Of a stretch of 64,000 nucleotides of DNA, positions 10,544 to 21,560 are shown piece by piece. The stretch comes from Benincasa hispida (taxonomy: Eukaryota > Streptophyta > Magnoliopsida > Cucurbitales > Cucurbitaceae), in the NCBI RefSeq assembly GCF_009727055.1, contig NC_052358.1, positions 41,963,337 through 42,027,336 of the forward strand, in the 5' to 3' direction. Position numbers and translations under genes: made by a program. The notes beneath the pieces were generated by a model. The model made no database searches. It saw nothing but the letters and a program-made list of their open reading frames with translations, and was not told where the DNA came from. Position 1 is the stretch's first letter; every line of letters starts with the position of its first letter.

Positions 10544-12426
10544 TATTGGGTTTTATGTCCTAAAACTTATGGTTTGTAAATAATAAAACTTATTTTGAAA
10601 ATTCAATAAGTTGTTATTATATATATGCATTGCCTATTTTGTATTAGAAATCCAATAAAGACTATTACATGAGTACTTGAACTTTATATGGAGACATAAA
10701 ATTGGATCAAGTTCGAGTAAATAGTTTAAATGATCTATAGTATATAAATGAGGTTAGGTGTCTTATTCTGGTAACACTATTGGATGGGCTCACTTTGTAG
10801 TTGTTACAAGGAGTTGTAAAGTGCTACAGATGATGTGATCCTAATTCGTACATGTTATGATATGAGGAGTGGGGGCATCCGTGCAATGCGTTTGTACAAG
10901 ATCGGACCACGAAATCAGTCACTCTTACTTTATCATGTTGTTTAATATTTAAGACTGATTATTTCAATGCGATGACTTAGGTAACTTGACCTTAATCCTG
11001 AGCTAACTATGAACTCCTATTTATTCAGGATTATCCTTAGATTTGCATAGGTGAGGGTTGGCTCAACAGCACCGGCTCAATAAACCTCCATTTCGAGGGT
11101 AAGACTGAGTAGATAGCTGAGGATATAGAGTGCAAGATGGAATTCACTTCTACCTGCTTTCAGAGATAGTAGAGAGGTTGTTCCCTTAAGTGCTGACTCC
11201 GGGTCTTGAACAAAGGGCCTCACCCTCTCATTGGCCCGAGAGGGACTCGGTTTGTTGATCGGATCACAAATCAATTGTTCATTAGAGGATCCGTAGGACT
11301 TAAGGAACAAAAGGTAATCTCGGGGGTAAAACAGACATTTGACCCAACCGTTATTACGAACAACCTATGAAGGGTTAACTTACTAATCATGGTTATATCG
11401 AGTGGATATAATATATCTACAGTGAGGGGAGTGCAACTATTGCTTTAGTGGAATGACCCATTAGTTAACGAATGGGGGTGTAAAGAGTTTAGCCAATTAA
11501 TCTCGAATCATTGGAGCCCATGATCTATAGTTTCGCGAGGTCCCCCTACTAGCTCGTAAATGTAGAGTAGTATGATAAGTTAATTTGAAACGTTCAAATT
11601 AGAATTAAGGGATTTAGTAATTATATAAGATATAATTATGCGTTTAATTTTAGAATTAAACGAAATTTGAGAATTTAATTAATATTTAAATATGATTTAA
11701 ATATTAAATTCATGAAGGTGGAACTTGTGTAAAATTAAGTTAATATTTGGTATTAAATTAATTAAAACTAATTGAATTGTTTAATTAATTATTTGTTATT
11801 AATTTTATTAGAAAATTAATTTATGAAATTAATTTTGTAAAATTAATAAATTTTTTTTTCAATTTTGAAATCAAATTGATTTAGGAAAATCAAATTGGAA
11901 TTGAAACAAAATTGGAAAACACAAATTTTAGAAATGTTGGATTTCTCCACTCATAACCAAGTAGCTCACTTAACATCCACTTGACTCTAGCTTCAATACT
12001 CTAAGCATGAGTTGCATCTCATGCACCCTTCTTCTTTGTATGAATATCCTACAATAAATAGAGAAGATGGAAGTGGAATTCAGGCATGCATCAATTGTGT
12101 TTTTGCTGCAAAAATCGAGTTGAAGAAAGGTGTTCTTCAAGTGGATACAGCAGTGAGTTCTCCAAATTCCCTTCATTCAAGCTTATTTTGAGTCCCACAA
12201 CTCAATCTAAAGCTCCAAGAGAATAGTAGGGAAGATTTTTAAGTGGTTCACAACGAGATTAGGCGAAGATTTGCAACTGAATTCGTGATTCAAAGAGGTT
12301 CTACAAAGGTATTACTTGAAACCCTCTTATTATTGTATGAAGCATGCTTTAGTTACAGCCAAAATTAATGAATTAGAATACTTATTGATCCTTGTTGCTT
12401 CTACTGCATGCTGGTTTACTCCTACT
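10544..12426 (+). repeat. 5' LTR of copia copy A
   Basis: The start is fixed by the break in the satellite unit. The end is placed just before the primer-site-like TTCGTATCAAAGC and is uncertain by about 30 bp. Long stretches correspond, in opposite orientation, to the LTRs at 31882-33758 and 57068-58939. The TCTACAAAGGTA word near 12301 also occurs at the same distance from the LTR end in copy B. Confidence 0.7.
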
Positions 12427-15099
12427 ATTCGTATCAAAGCATCATTCAAGTATTCAATTTGGTTTAATATTGGCTTGTGGGTGTTTTTTTTCATGAGATA
12501 TATGAAAATGATGAACTGATATGGGTTTTTGAGTTTTGGCATTTATTTTCTCTTTGATTCCTAGATTAAATTTATAATTGGCTCTTGTTTGATGAGTTTA
12601 TATGTGTGCTTAAGAGTCTGTAATTTATTTAGAGTCATTAGAGTTGAAATTAAGTTGTAATTGAAGAAGTGAAAAAGGTCGAACTGCATATTCCAGATCG
12701 TGAGCTTTTTCCCAGGTAGCGTTGCGACGCTACCCTTGAGCGTTGCAACACTGCTCAAAGTTCCAGCGAGAGCGAGATTTTCATTTGAAGTTCAAACGAG
12801 ATTCTTGTTCAAAGTTAGTGGGAGTGAGATTAACATCAGGTAGCGTTGCGATGCTGCCTTTGAGCGTTGCAACGCTACTCACAATTCCAGCGAGATCGAG
12901 TTCGAGCATCAAGATTTGATCAAGTATCAAGAGATATTTCATTTCGAGCGAGATTCTGATGGAATTTTCAACAAGATTTAGAGTTTAAGTGAGATTTTGA
13001 ATCAAGTTTGAGCAAGATTTCTAGCTCGAGTGAGATTCTAATGGAATATCAAGTGAGAGATCAAGTTCGAGCGAGATTTTGAATGAGTTCAAGTGAGATT
13101 TCAAGCTAGGAGCGAGAGATTGAGTTTGAGCGAGATCTTTGAACCGGTTTGATGATTTTGACCCGTTAGCTGAGCAAGGACCATCGAGGATTGACCGTTT
13201 TGAGCGATTTTTCTTAAAACTTGACCACATTCACCTTCAAATGGGTTTTGATTGGTTTGGTTAAGGTGGTTCACATCTGGTTTAAGCTGTTTGGGTTCGG
13301 TTTTGGAGCAGTTCGAGCGGTTCGAAAGCGGTTTGGAGCTGTTTCTTGCCATTTATGTAATAACTAGGCCTTTGTTTGCTTGAAAATGTCAAAACTAAAA
13401 CCATATAAGTATCTGTTTAATTATTTATGCATGTGATGTATGTTATAATTAAATAAATCTTGTATGTGCATACAGTATGCCATGTAAATTTAAAATCCCA
13501 CCATAGGAAGCATGTTACATGCATTGAAAGTACGTTATAAAATGTTATAATATATAGTATGCATGTTTAGGATTTCTTTTATTTAATATAATTGTTATAT
13601 TAAATATTGAATGCATTTGATGTCTGTTGTGGATGTTTCATATGTCTAAAATTTTGTAAGCTATTATAAAATTGGGTTAGACATTTAAAATCCATAACAA
13701 AAAATAGTTGCATGCTCACGTAGGTTAACACTCATTTTAATAGTTAAAATAGGTCGTTAAACTTGTAAAACTCGGGTTACAAACTCAACCGGTATGTAAT
13801 CCTATCAAAGGCTGGAGGATTTAAGTTGACGATCTATGGAACACCTCCTACCTGGGGATTATGGCCAAATTATTGAGCGTTGTTAACCAGTTTTATGAGC
13901 AATACTTGAGCAATGTGAGGTTTTAAAATTAGTTTATCACCTAGACATCATAAGTTAAATCCAATTATAAACATTATACTTGGATAAACACTTAGACTTA
14001 GGTTGTTTAATTAGCTGAAACAAGCCTAAAGAAATGAATACCCCGTTTAATTGTTAGAATACTTCAGTAGGAGTTTAATAACATATATGATATGTTGTTA
14101 AAACACTTTAGTGAAAATAAAATATGATATGTTAGAACAATTCAGTGGGAGATTAATAAACATATATGAAATGATTATTTCTAGCTCTCACGTTCCTAAG
14201 AGTTCACAATAAAAAAATCATATGGCACTTCGTGTCACCCTGGGATGACCTCCATATGGAAAGTGTTTACATGAATCGAGATTTTGGTGAATGGGGAAGT
14301 TGTTCACTTTAAAATCAAATATGATATTTCGATTTTAAAATTTTCACATTCTCATGATGTTCACACCGAAAGGTTCATGCGGCACTCCGTGTCACCCTAG
14401 GAATGACCTCCATACGAAAAGTGTTTATGTGAATTGATCATGGTGAATAAGGGGGAGTTGTTCAATGAAAAATCAAATATATGATATATTGATTTCAATT
14501 CTCACATCCCTATATAATTCCCACCGTGAGATCCTTGCAGCACTTCATGTCACCTTGGGAGTGACTTCCACATGGAAAGTGTTCCTCATAGATCAAGACC
14601 AAACCGAATGGGGGAAGTATTTCATAGTAAGTGGGTGAAGGATATGTATCAACATATCCTACGGTCTCTTCTGTTGGTTCGAACCGTAAGATTCCTATGT
14701 TGCGCCTGCTTGTCGTCTTTAAGTCGGCTACACTAGTCATTTAACGACAGTTATCCCCACGGAGGGTTTTAACATAGGATTTAGAACAAATCAAACTTTA
14801 GAAATGGATAGGATATCTAAAGTCGGTTTCAACTTTGACTTTCTAACTTCGAGAGCATCGTTGGGATCAAACATCTGAGGTCTCAAAAATAGAGGGTTAC
14901 ACTTAAAAAATTACTAAATAGTTAGTAATTTCTGACCAAAAACGGTAGCTAAATGACCATCAAAATATGAGTTATTCTGGAGGTAGTGTTTAGTCAAGAA
15001 TGTCTTGTTGTAGTATCAGTGCAAAAAATAATCTTGGGTATATTATTAATTTGCTAAAACTTTATTGGGTTTAAAAACAATTCACTTATAAAAAATTTT
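12427..15099 (+). other. Long leader of copia copy A, with two kinds of internal repeats
   Basis: This 2.7-kb region between primer site and gag has no supported ORF. At 12717-12890 it holds two copies of a GGTAGCGTTGCGACGCT-type block. From about 12770 to 13140 there are many copies of a degenerate GAGCGAGATT word. At about 14223-14280, 14379-14430 and 14541-14590 three copies of a GTCACCCTGGGATGACCTCC block recur at roughly 160-bp spacing; the leader of copy B has two related blocks. Confidence 0.6.
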
Positions 15100-15880
15100 A
15101 TGTTTTTCAGAATGACAAATGCATTAGTACAGTTGTTAGGATCTGATAAACTGATAGGGGATAATTATGCAACTTGGAAATCAAATTTGAATACTATACT
15201 GGTGATAGACGATTTACTATTTGTCTTAACAAAGGATTGTCCTCCCATTCCAAGCTCTAACGCAAACCGAACTATTCAAGATGTGTACAATAGATGGATC
15301 AGGGCGAATGATAAAGCCCGTGCTTATATCCTTGCCAACATATCTGATGTCTTGGCAAAGAAACATAAAGATATAGATACTGCCAAAGAGATTATGGAAT
15401 CCCTAAGGCATGATGCTATTAAGTAGGTTTAAAACTGTCACATGAAAGAGGGGGCCTCTGTTCGTGAATATGTCCTGGACATGATGGTCCACTTCAATGT
15501 GGTGGAAGTAAATGGTGTTGCCGTTGACGAGAGAAGTGAAGTCAGTTTTATTCTAAAATCTCTTTCGAAGAGTTTTCTATAGTTCTGCACGAACGCTCTC
15601 ATGAATAAAATTGAATACAGCTTGACTACTCTTCTGAATGAGCTACAGGCTTATCAGACAATGATGAGAGCTAAAGGTCTGGAACCGGAAGTACACGTTA
15701 CTACCGCTGATAAGTGAGGAGCGTCCTTCAAAAAGCTCGATGTTGCTTCCTCTTCACAAAGTAAGAGTATTCCTGTTAAGAAGAGCAAAGGGAAAGGAAG
15801 AAGAAACCCCCTAGTAAAAAAGGCAAGACTAACGCTACAGACAAAGGAAAGTGTTTCCATTGTGATAACGATAATTTATT
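15100..15880 (+). pseudogene. Copia gag (UBN2-type) fragment
   Basis: A 108-residue open frame carries the start of a UBN2-type gag: GDNYATWKSNLNTIL, then a DVYNRWIRANDKARAYIL segment. After a TAG at 15424 the homology continues (MKEGASVREYVLDMMVHFN; LLNELQAYQTMM) through further stops to a lysine-rich stretch near 15790. A GKCFHC-type zinc-knuckle start is visible near 15850. It breaks off before the knuckle is complete. Confidence 0.85.
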
Positions 15881-15899
15881 CTTTAACGCATATGCACAA

Positions 15900-16212
15900 T
15901 GAATGAATAATTCAAGCTCTTGTACCCGAAAACGGTGCCAAAAACTTGTAATATTAAGTTTATAATCTTTATCTAATGTGTTGCTTATGAATGAATATGA
16001 TGATGTTCTATGCGCTCAAGTGCCTTGCGATAAAGATATTGTTGTGATACTATGTTCTAAATGTATGCACTGATGATGATATGCTTCGTAATATGCGATG
16101 ATGTAGTGCGTGTCACAAGTTTTCTTATGTTGGAAGCAAGTATAATTCCAACACAAGTTTCTCAGATTGACCTGAGGTCAAACACGGGGATTGTTGTTGT
16201 TTAGATTGACCT
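15900..16212 (-). mobile_element. Scrap of another gypsy element (primer-site end of an LTR)
   Basis: On the minus strand the segment near 15950-15930 reads CAAGTTTTTGGCACCGTTTT, resembling the primer-binding region of Tat/Athila-type elements. The adjoining 16160-16205 part (GATTGACCTGAGG, twice) resembles an LTR tail. It lies between the end of copia copy A and the restart of the satellite. Confidence 0.4.
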
Positions 16213-18800
16213 GAGGGCAACTCCGCCAAGCCCGATAGCCATTTGGGGAACTAAATGAGCTCCGTTCGCAAAATCGTCTGGTGCATGACTTTTTTCCATC
16301 CTTCTTAACCCTTTGGTCTGTTTTCGCATTTTTGCCCACTAGAAAGTTCGCACACAAAAAGTGTGCCCCGAGACAGCCCCGCTGGGCTCGATAGCCATTT
16401 GAGGCACCAAATGAGCTTCATTGTCAAAACCGTCTGATGTTCGGATTTTTTTTTTCATCATTCTTAACCCTTAGGTCCGTTTTTGCATTTTCGCCGCCAG
16501 AATGTTCGTGCACAAAAATTGGGCCCCGGGGCGGAGCCATTTGCGGCACCAAATGAGCTTCGTTCATAAAACCGTCTTGTGCACGACTTTTTTTTCATGG
16601 TTCTTAATCCCTGGGTCCATTTTCGCGTTTTCACCTGCCAAAAACTTCGCGTACAAAAATTGGGCCCTAAGTAGCCCCGCGGGGCTCGGTAGTCATTAGG
16701 GTCACCAAATGAGCTCCGTTCGCAAAATGTTCTGGCGCACAGATTTTTTCATCGTTCTTAACCCCTGGGTCCGTTTTCACATTTTTTAATGTCGGAATGT
16801 TTGCGCACAAAAATTGGGTCCCGGGGCAGCCCTGTCATGCCCGATAGGCATTTGGGGCACCAAATGAGCTCCGTTCACAAAACCTTCTTGCACATGGTTG
16901 TTTTTCATCGTTATTAACCCCTAGATCCATTTTCGCGTTTTCGCCTGCAAGAAAATTTGTGCATAAAAATTAGGCTCTGAAGTAGCTCTGTCAAGCCCAA
17001 TAGCCATATGGGGCACCAAATGAGCTTCTTTTGCCAAATTTTCTGGTGCAGATTTTTTTTCATCGTTCTTAAACCCCGACTCCGTTTTCGCGTTTCGCCA
17101 ACCGGAATCTTCGCACACAAAAATTGAGCCATGGAGCAGCCCAGCAGGGCTTGATAGAATTCAGGGCATCAAATGAGCTCCGTTCGCAAAACCGTTTGGT
17201 GTACGACTTTTTTTCATCATTCCTAACCCCTGGGTCCGTTTTCGTGTTTTCGCTTGTCGGAAAGTTCACACACAAAAATTGGGCCCCGAGGCAGCCTCGT
17301 CATGCCTGATAGCCATTTGGGGCACCAAATGAGCTCCGTTTGCAAAACCGTCTGGCGCACGGTTGTTTTTCATCGTTCTTAACCCATAGATCTGTTTTCA
17401 CGTTTTCCCCTGCAAGAAAGTCCACGCACAAAAATTAGGCCCCGGAAAGCCCCGCCAGGCCCAATAGCCATTTAAGGAACCAAATGAGCTTCGTTCGCAA
17501 AACTGTCTAGCGCACGACTTTTTTCATCGTTCTTAAACCCTGGGTTCGTTTTCACGTTTTCATCTATGGAATGTTTGCACACAAAAATTGAGTCTCGGAG
17601 CAGCCCCGTCGAGCCCGATAGCCATTCGGGGCACCAAATGAGCTCCATTCACAAAACCATTTGATGCACGACTTTTCTTCATCATTCTTAACCCCTGGGT
17701 CCGTTTTCGTGTTTTCGCCTGTCGAAAAGTTTGCGCACAAAAATTGGGTCCTGTGGCAGCCCCGCAGAGCCTGATAGCCACTTGGGGCTCCAAATGAGCT
17801 CCGTTCGCTGGCGGATGGCTTGTTTTCATTGTTCTTAACCCCTGGGTCCGTTTTCGGAATTTTGCCCACCGGAAAGTTCGCGCACAAAAATTGCGCCCCG
17901 AGGTAGCCTCACCAGACTTAATAGCCATTTAGGGCACCAAATGAGCTCCGTTTGCAAAACCGTCTAGTGTACGACTTTTTTTCATCGTTCTTAACCCCTG
18001 GGTCCATTTTCGCGTTTTCGCCCGTTGGAAAGTTCACACACAAAAATTGGGCCCCATGGCAGCCCCGCGGGGCCCGATAGCCATTTGGGGCATCAAATGA
18101 GCTCGTTATATAGTCTGATGCATGACTTTTTTCATCGTTCTTAACCCTTAGTCCGTTTTCGCATTTTCGCCTACCGGATAGTTTGCGCACAAAAAAAGGG
18201 CCCAGGGGTAGCCTCATCAGGCCCGATACCATTTAGAGCACCAAATGAGCTCTATTCGAAAAATCATCTGGCGCACGACTTTTTTTCCTCGTTCTTAGCC
18301 CTTGAATCCGTTTTCGCATTGTCACCCGCCAGAATGTTCGTGCACAAAAAGTGGGCCCCAAGGTAGCCCTACCGGGTTCGATAGCCATTTGGAGCATCAA
18401 ATGAGCTCCGTTCGCAAAACCGTCTGGCGCACGACTTTTTTCATCGTTCTTAACATCTGGGTCCATTTTTGCATTTTGTCCGATGGAAAGTTTGCGCACA
18501 AAAATTGGGCCCCTGGGCAGCCCTACCGGGCCGATAGCCATTTGGGGCACCAAATGAGCTCCGTTCGCAAAATCGTCTAGCGCATGGCCTTTTTTCATCG
18601 TTCTTAACTCTTGGGTTCGTTTTTGCGTTTTCACTCACCAGAAAGTTCGTGCACAAAAATTGGGTCTCAGGGTAGCCCCGCGGGGCCCAATAGCCATTTG
18701 AGGCACCAAACGAGCTTCATTTGAAAAACATCTGGCGCACGACTTTTTTTCATCGTTTTTATCCCCTAGGTTCGTTTTCGCGTTTTTGCCTGCCGGAAAG
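16213..18800. repeat. 156-bp satellite array, block 2 (about 17 units)
   Basis: The unit end (GATAGCC or close variant) falls at about 16240, 16396, 16538, 16694, 16849, 17005, 17158, 17314, 17469, 17623, 17779, 17926, 18082, 18230, 18386, 18539 and 18695. Most spacings are 153-156 bp, with three shorter units (142-148). Units differ by scattered substitutions, perhaps 10-20%. Since 156 is 52 codons, the minus strand stays open over long runs (for example 17928-17560 and 18634-18233) and repeats a NGAHLVPQMAIG-like peptide; this is a by-product of the period, not evidence of a protein. Confidence 0.92.
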
Positions 18801-20250
18801 TTAAAAAAGGCCATCATGTAAATACCCAGAATGCCATCGAGTAAGGTTGTTAAGACATCGAGTAATTACTAAAAAGGTCATTAAGTAAATGCTACCAAGT
18901 AATCGAGCATCGTGTATCAAAGTATAGGACCATCGAGCATCGAGTATCAAGTTTAAGGCAGAAAGCTCGCTTTTTAACTGCAAAAACTCGATGCGTTACA
19001 ACGTTCCTCACAACGTTGCAATGCTCCAGATTTTGATGCGATTTTTCATTGTGCCTCACGCAACCAAGCTTCAGTGCAGCGTTGCAACGTTAGCTCGACG
19101 CTTCTTGGCTTTTCTACGATTTTGCATTGCAACGCTGGCCTTGGTATCGCAACACTATCCCTACAACTATAAATGGTTTTCTTTCATTTTTGCTGAAGGG
19201 GAGGAGGCACGATTTGGAATTTCTCTCTGTATCAATGTCTCAATTGTAATTTTGTTTCCTACCTAGGTTAGATGTTATGTTGATTTCTTTTTTATTTGTA
19301 ATCAATAACTTGTAATTCTTCAAGAATTTGTCTATGGATTTATGAAGTAATTCAATATTGTTTCTATTTCAAGAGTTCTTGCAAATTCTTTTGAGTTTTC
19401 TACATTTCTTTATCATTAGCAATCTGAATTTGAGCATTCTTGAATCCAATTTTAATTGTTGAAGCATGTTGAATGATCTATATCTTGAGCATGTTTAGCC
19501 TACATGCTTGGTTTTGTCACATTCACTCATGATTGAATACTTTGCTTTTAATGTGTTTGATAGAATGTCTAGCAAAGATCTCCAAGAGGTAATAGTAATT
19601 GTGTGTTGAGTGACTGACTAACCTAGGACGCACTAATTACTAGATTTGGAGAAAATTCGGTTAATTGAATAAGTTATCTTAATAATTAATCGACGCAATT
19701 GAATCCTAGAGCTTAATGCGCGTGTTTTCTCTTTTATATGATAGCTAAGGAACCCAATAAAGGTAGAAGCATGTAGATAGATTAGGGTTAGGGCTATCCT
19801 ACCTTAATCATTGATTAGGATGCTTTCTTTACTAGGTTATGCTAGTTGTACGCCTTTGTATAGACTAGTTTAATCTAGATTAAGTACGTAGTTGCTTGCT
19901 TAATCCGATTGTGAATTAAATTTGTAAAATTCAATAATATGAATTGTAATGAATGTCTAAATTAGATTAGAAGCAAGATTGTTCTAAACTTGGTTACAAC
20001 TATCCTTTATCTTTTGATTTCTAACATGTTTCTTGACTTAATCAAAAACTCCCGTTTTATAGCTTTCATAATTAAGCTTGGTTAAAGAAAGGATTAAATA
20101 ACATTTCCCTATGGATCGACCTCTTACTTCCACTGAGTTAGTTAGGTTGTTGTTCAAGCTTTATAAATATTGTTTGTTTTGGGTTAGGTAGAACTAACGA
20201 CACCTACTTAGCTCCAGATAATTATTCCTAATTTTACTGGAACTTGGGTA
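18801..20250 (+). mobile_element. Gypsy LTR and 5' region remnant (Tat/Athila type)
   Basis: From the end of the satellite there is U3-like DNA with CATCGAG words (18830-18950) and several GCGTTGCAACG motifs (18995-19150). A CTATAAATGG TATA box lies at 19167-19176, followed by a long R/U5-like tail. The tail includes GGATCGACCTCTTACTTCCAC near 20110 and TTATAAATATTGTTTG near 20160, wording typical of plant gypsy LTR ends. No gag follows; the next segment is unrelated. Confidence 0.55.
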
Positions 20251-20259
20251 GGAGGAACC

Positions 20260-20889
20260 CTCTAACTTAACATAAAAGTGATTTTTTATTTTCATTGAGT
20301 TATATAAAACTATAAGTATAAGTGATTTCTGGTTTTCACTGAGTTATCTAAAAGTACAATGTTATGTTTGTTATACGTTAAAAAGGTTTTTCTGAGCTAA
20401 AGCTTGAATATATGCTAATAATTCATGTTGTAGCTTTACAAATGGGTTTTCAAAGTAAAAGCTTATGTTTTATAAACATTCCATTCACTGAGCTTCCTAG
20501 CTCCCCCTCCCCAGGTAGCAGGAGAGTTCCAAGATTCCAGGGTGGCAGCTTGCTTGTCAAGAAGGTCATGTCTGCCACCATCGTAAAGTGTTTGTTAGTT
20601 ACATGTTGCCTAAGTTGGTCTATAATTAAATAACCTCTACAGTCAAGGCTCGGTCTATAATGAGTTATTTCTTGAATGGTGATGTAGTAAATATAGTAAT
20701 GTCATGATGAGTTATGTTGAGTTATGTGATAGATTTGCCATTATACAGGTTCACAAGTTAAAGCATAAGCAAAACAGGTTCTTAAGCTCAATAGTTTCAG
20801 TTGGTTGTAGATGTCATAAGAGGGTTAATATCTACTGTTCTCACATCTTCCTCCTAGAGAAGAAGACGAATCTGGGAAGAGGTGTGACA
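20260..20889 (+). repeat. Fragment of a gypsy LTR ending GGTGTGACA
   Basis: The fragment contains a CACTGAGCTTCCTAGCTCC block near 20488, CAGGTAGCAGGAGAG near 20513, TCATGTCTGCCAC near 20566, and ends GAAGAGGTGTGACA. The same landmarks, in reverse orientation, occur at 46963-49231 and 50967-53540, so the three belong to one gypsy family. A short repeat (GTGATTT..TTTTCA(C/T)TGAGTTAT) occurs twice at about 20278-20350. Confidence 0.6.
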
Positions 20890-20919
20890 CACCAAGCCTT
20901 AAAGGAAAGACCATGTAGT

Positions 20920-21560
20920 GGTACTTTTGAAGAGTTAAACGGTAATGGTGGTCGAAGAGAGTCCAGCGACAGTTGCAGTAAAGGTTCTAAGAAGTCTAAC
21001 ACGAGTAATGAAGATTGAGAGAAAATGGATATGAGCATTGTAAGTGCTTTCATGCTAAATTTGGCTTAAAGTGTTCTTGGGAATGTGCATGGAATTATGA
21101 TAGCCAAAGAGCTCTAGGAGAAACTTGAAGTGATGTATCAGGCAAAAAAAATTTCAAACCAGTTTTACCTGAAGAAGCAATTTCATACGTTGTGTATAGT
21201 CGAACATAGAAAATCTCAAATCATCTAGGTATTCTCAATGGCATCGTTTCTGAATTAAAAGTGATTGAAGTGAAGATACATCTTGTCACTTCTCTCCCTT
21301 CTTATAAACACATGAATTCTATCTTGATATACGAGAAGGAAAGTTTAGATTTTGTTGAGGCTATTAGTAAGCTTTTGTCAAAGGAAAGAAGACTAGAGAA
21401 TAAAAGGCATACTTCACTGGAGCATTAGATACTATATAGCTAGTAATTAGAAGAAGAAGAAAGAGTTCGTGCAGAAAAACGTTCTTGGAATGTGGACAAC
21501 TGGACACATAGAAAGGATTGCCCTAACAAAGCAAGTTTATGAAAAAGCTTTGAGTTGGAT
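20920..21560 (+). pseudogene. Decayed copia gag
   Basis: With several frameshifts the plus strand reads as a UBN2-type gag: AKELxEKLEVMY near 21095, QFYLKKQFHTL near 21160, VKIHLVTSLPSYKHMN near 21270 and SLDFVEAISKLLSKERRLE near 21345. A broken zinc knuckle (CGQL..., RKDCPN) lies near 21490-21525. It is a separate, older copia relic from copy A. Confidence 0.75.

Larger units (their letters stand above)
10544..15900 (+). mobile_element. Ty1/copia element copy A (LTR, leader, partial gag), truncated
   Basis: The element begins TATTGGGTTTTATGTCC inside a satellite unit. An LTR of about 1.88 kb leads to a degenerate initiator-Met primer site (TTCGTATCAAAGC, near 12429). A 2.7-kb leader follows, then a copia gag (15100-15880). 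Protease, integrase and RT are missing; sequence identity ends near 15900. Length and layout match copy B at 53565-58939 (LTR 1.87 kb, leader about 2.3 kb), so A and B belong to one family. Confidence 0.8.

Noticed and set aside
17560..18634. Long minus-strand open frames with a repeating peptide
   Set aside because: They follow directly from a satellite period divisible by three with few stops; units carry random substitutions and no start, domain or codon bias supports a protein.
16213..18800. CRISPR-like regular repeats
   Set aside because: Units are contiguous 156-bp satellite monomers with no unique spacers, in a plant nuclear sequence.
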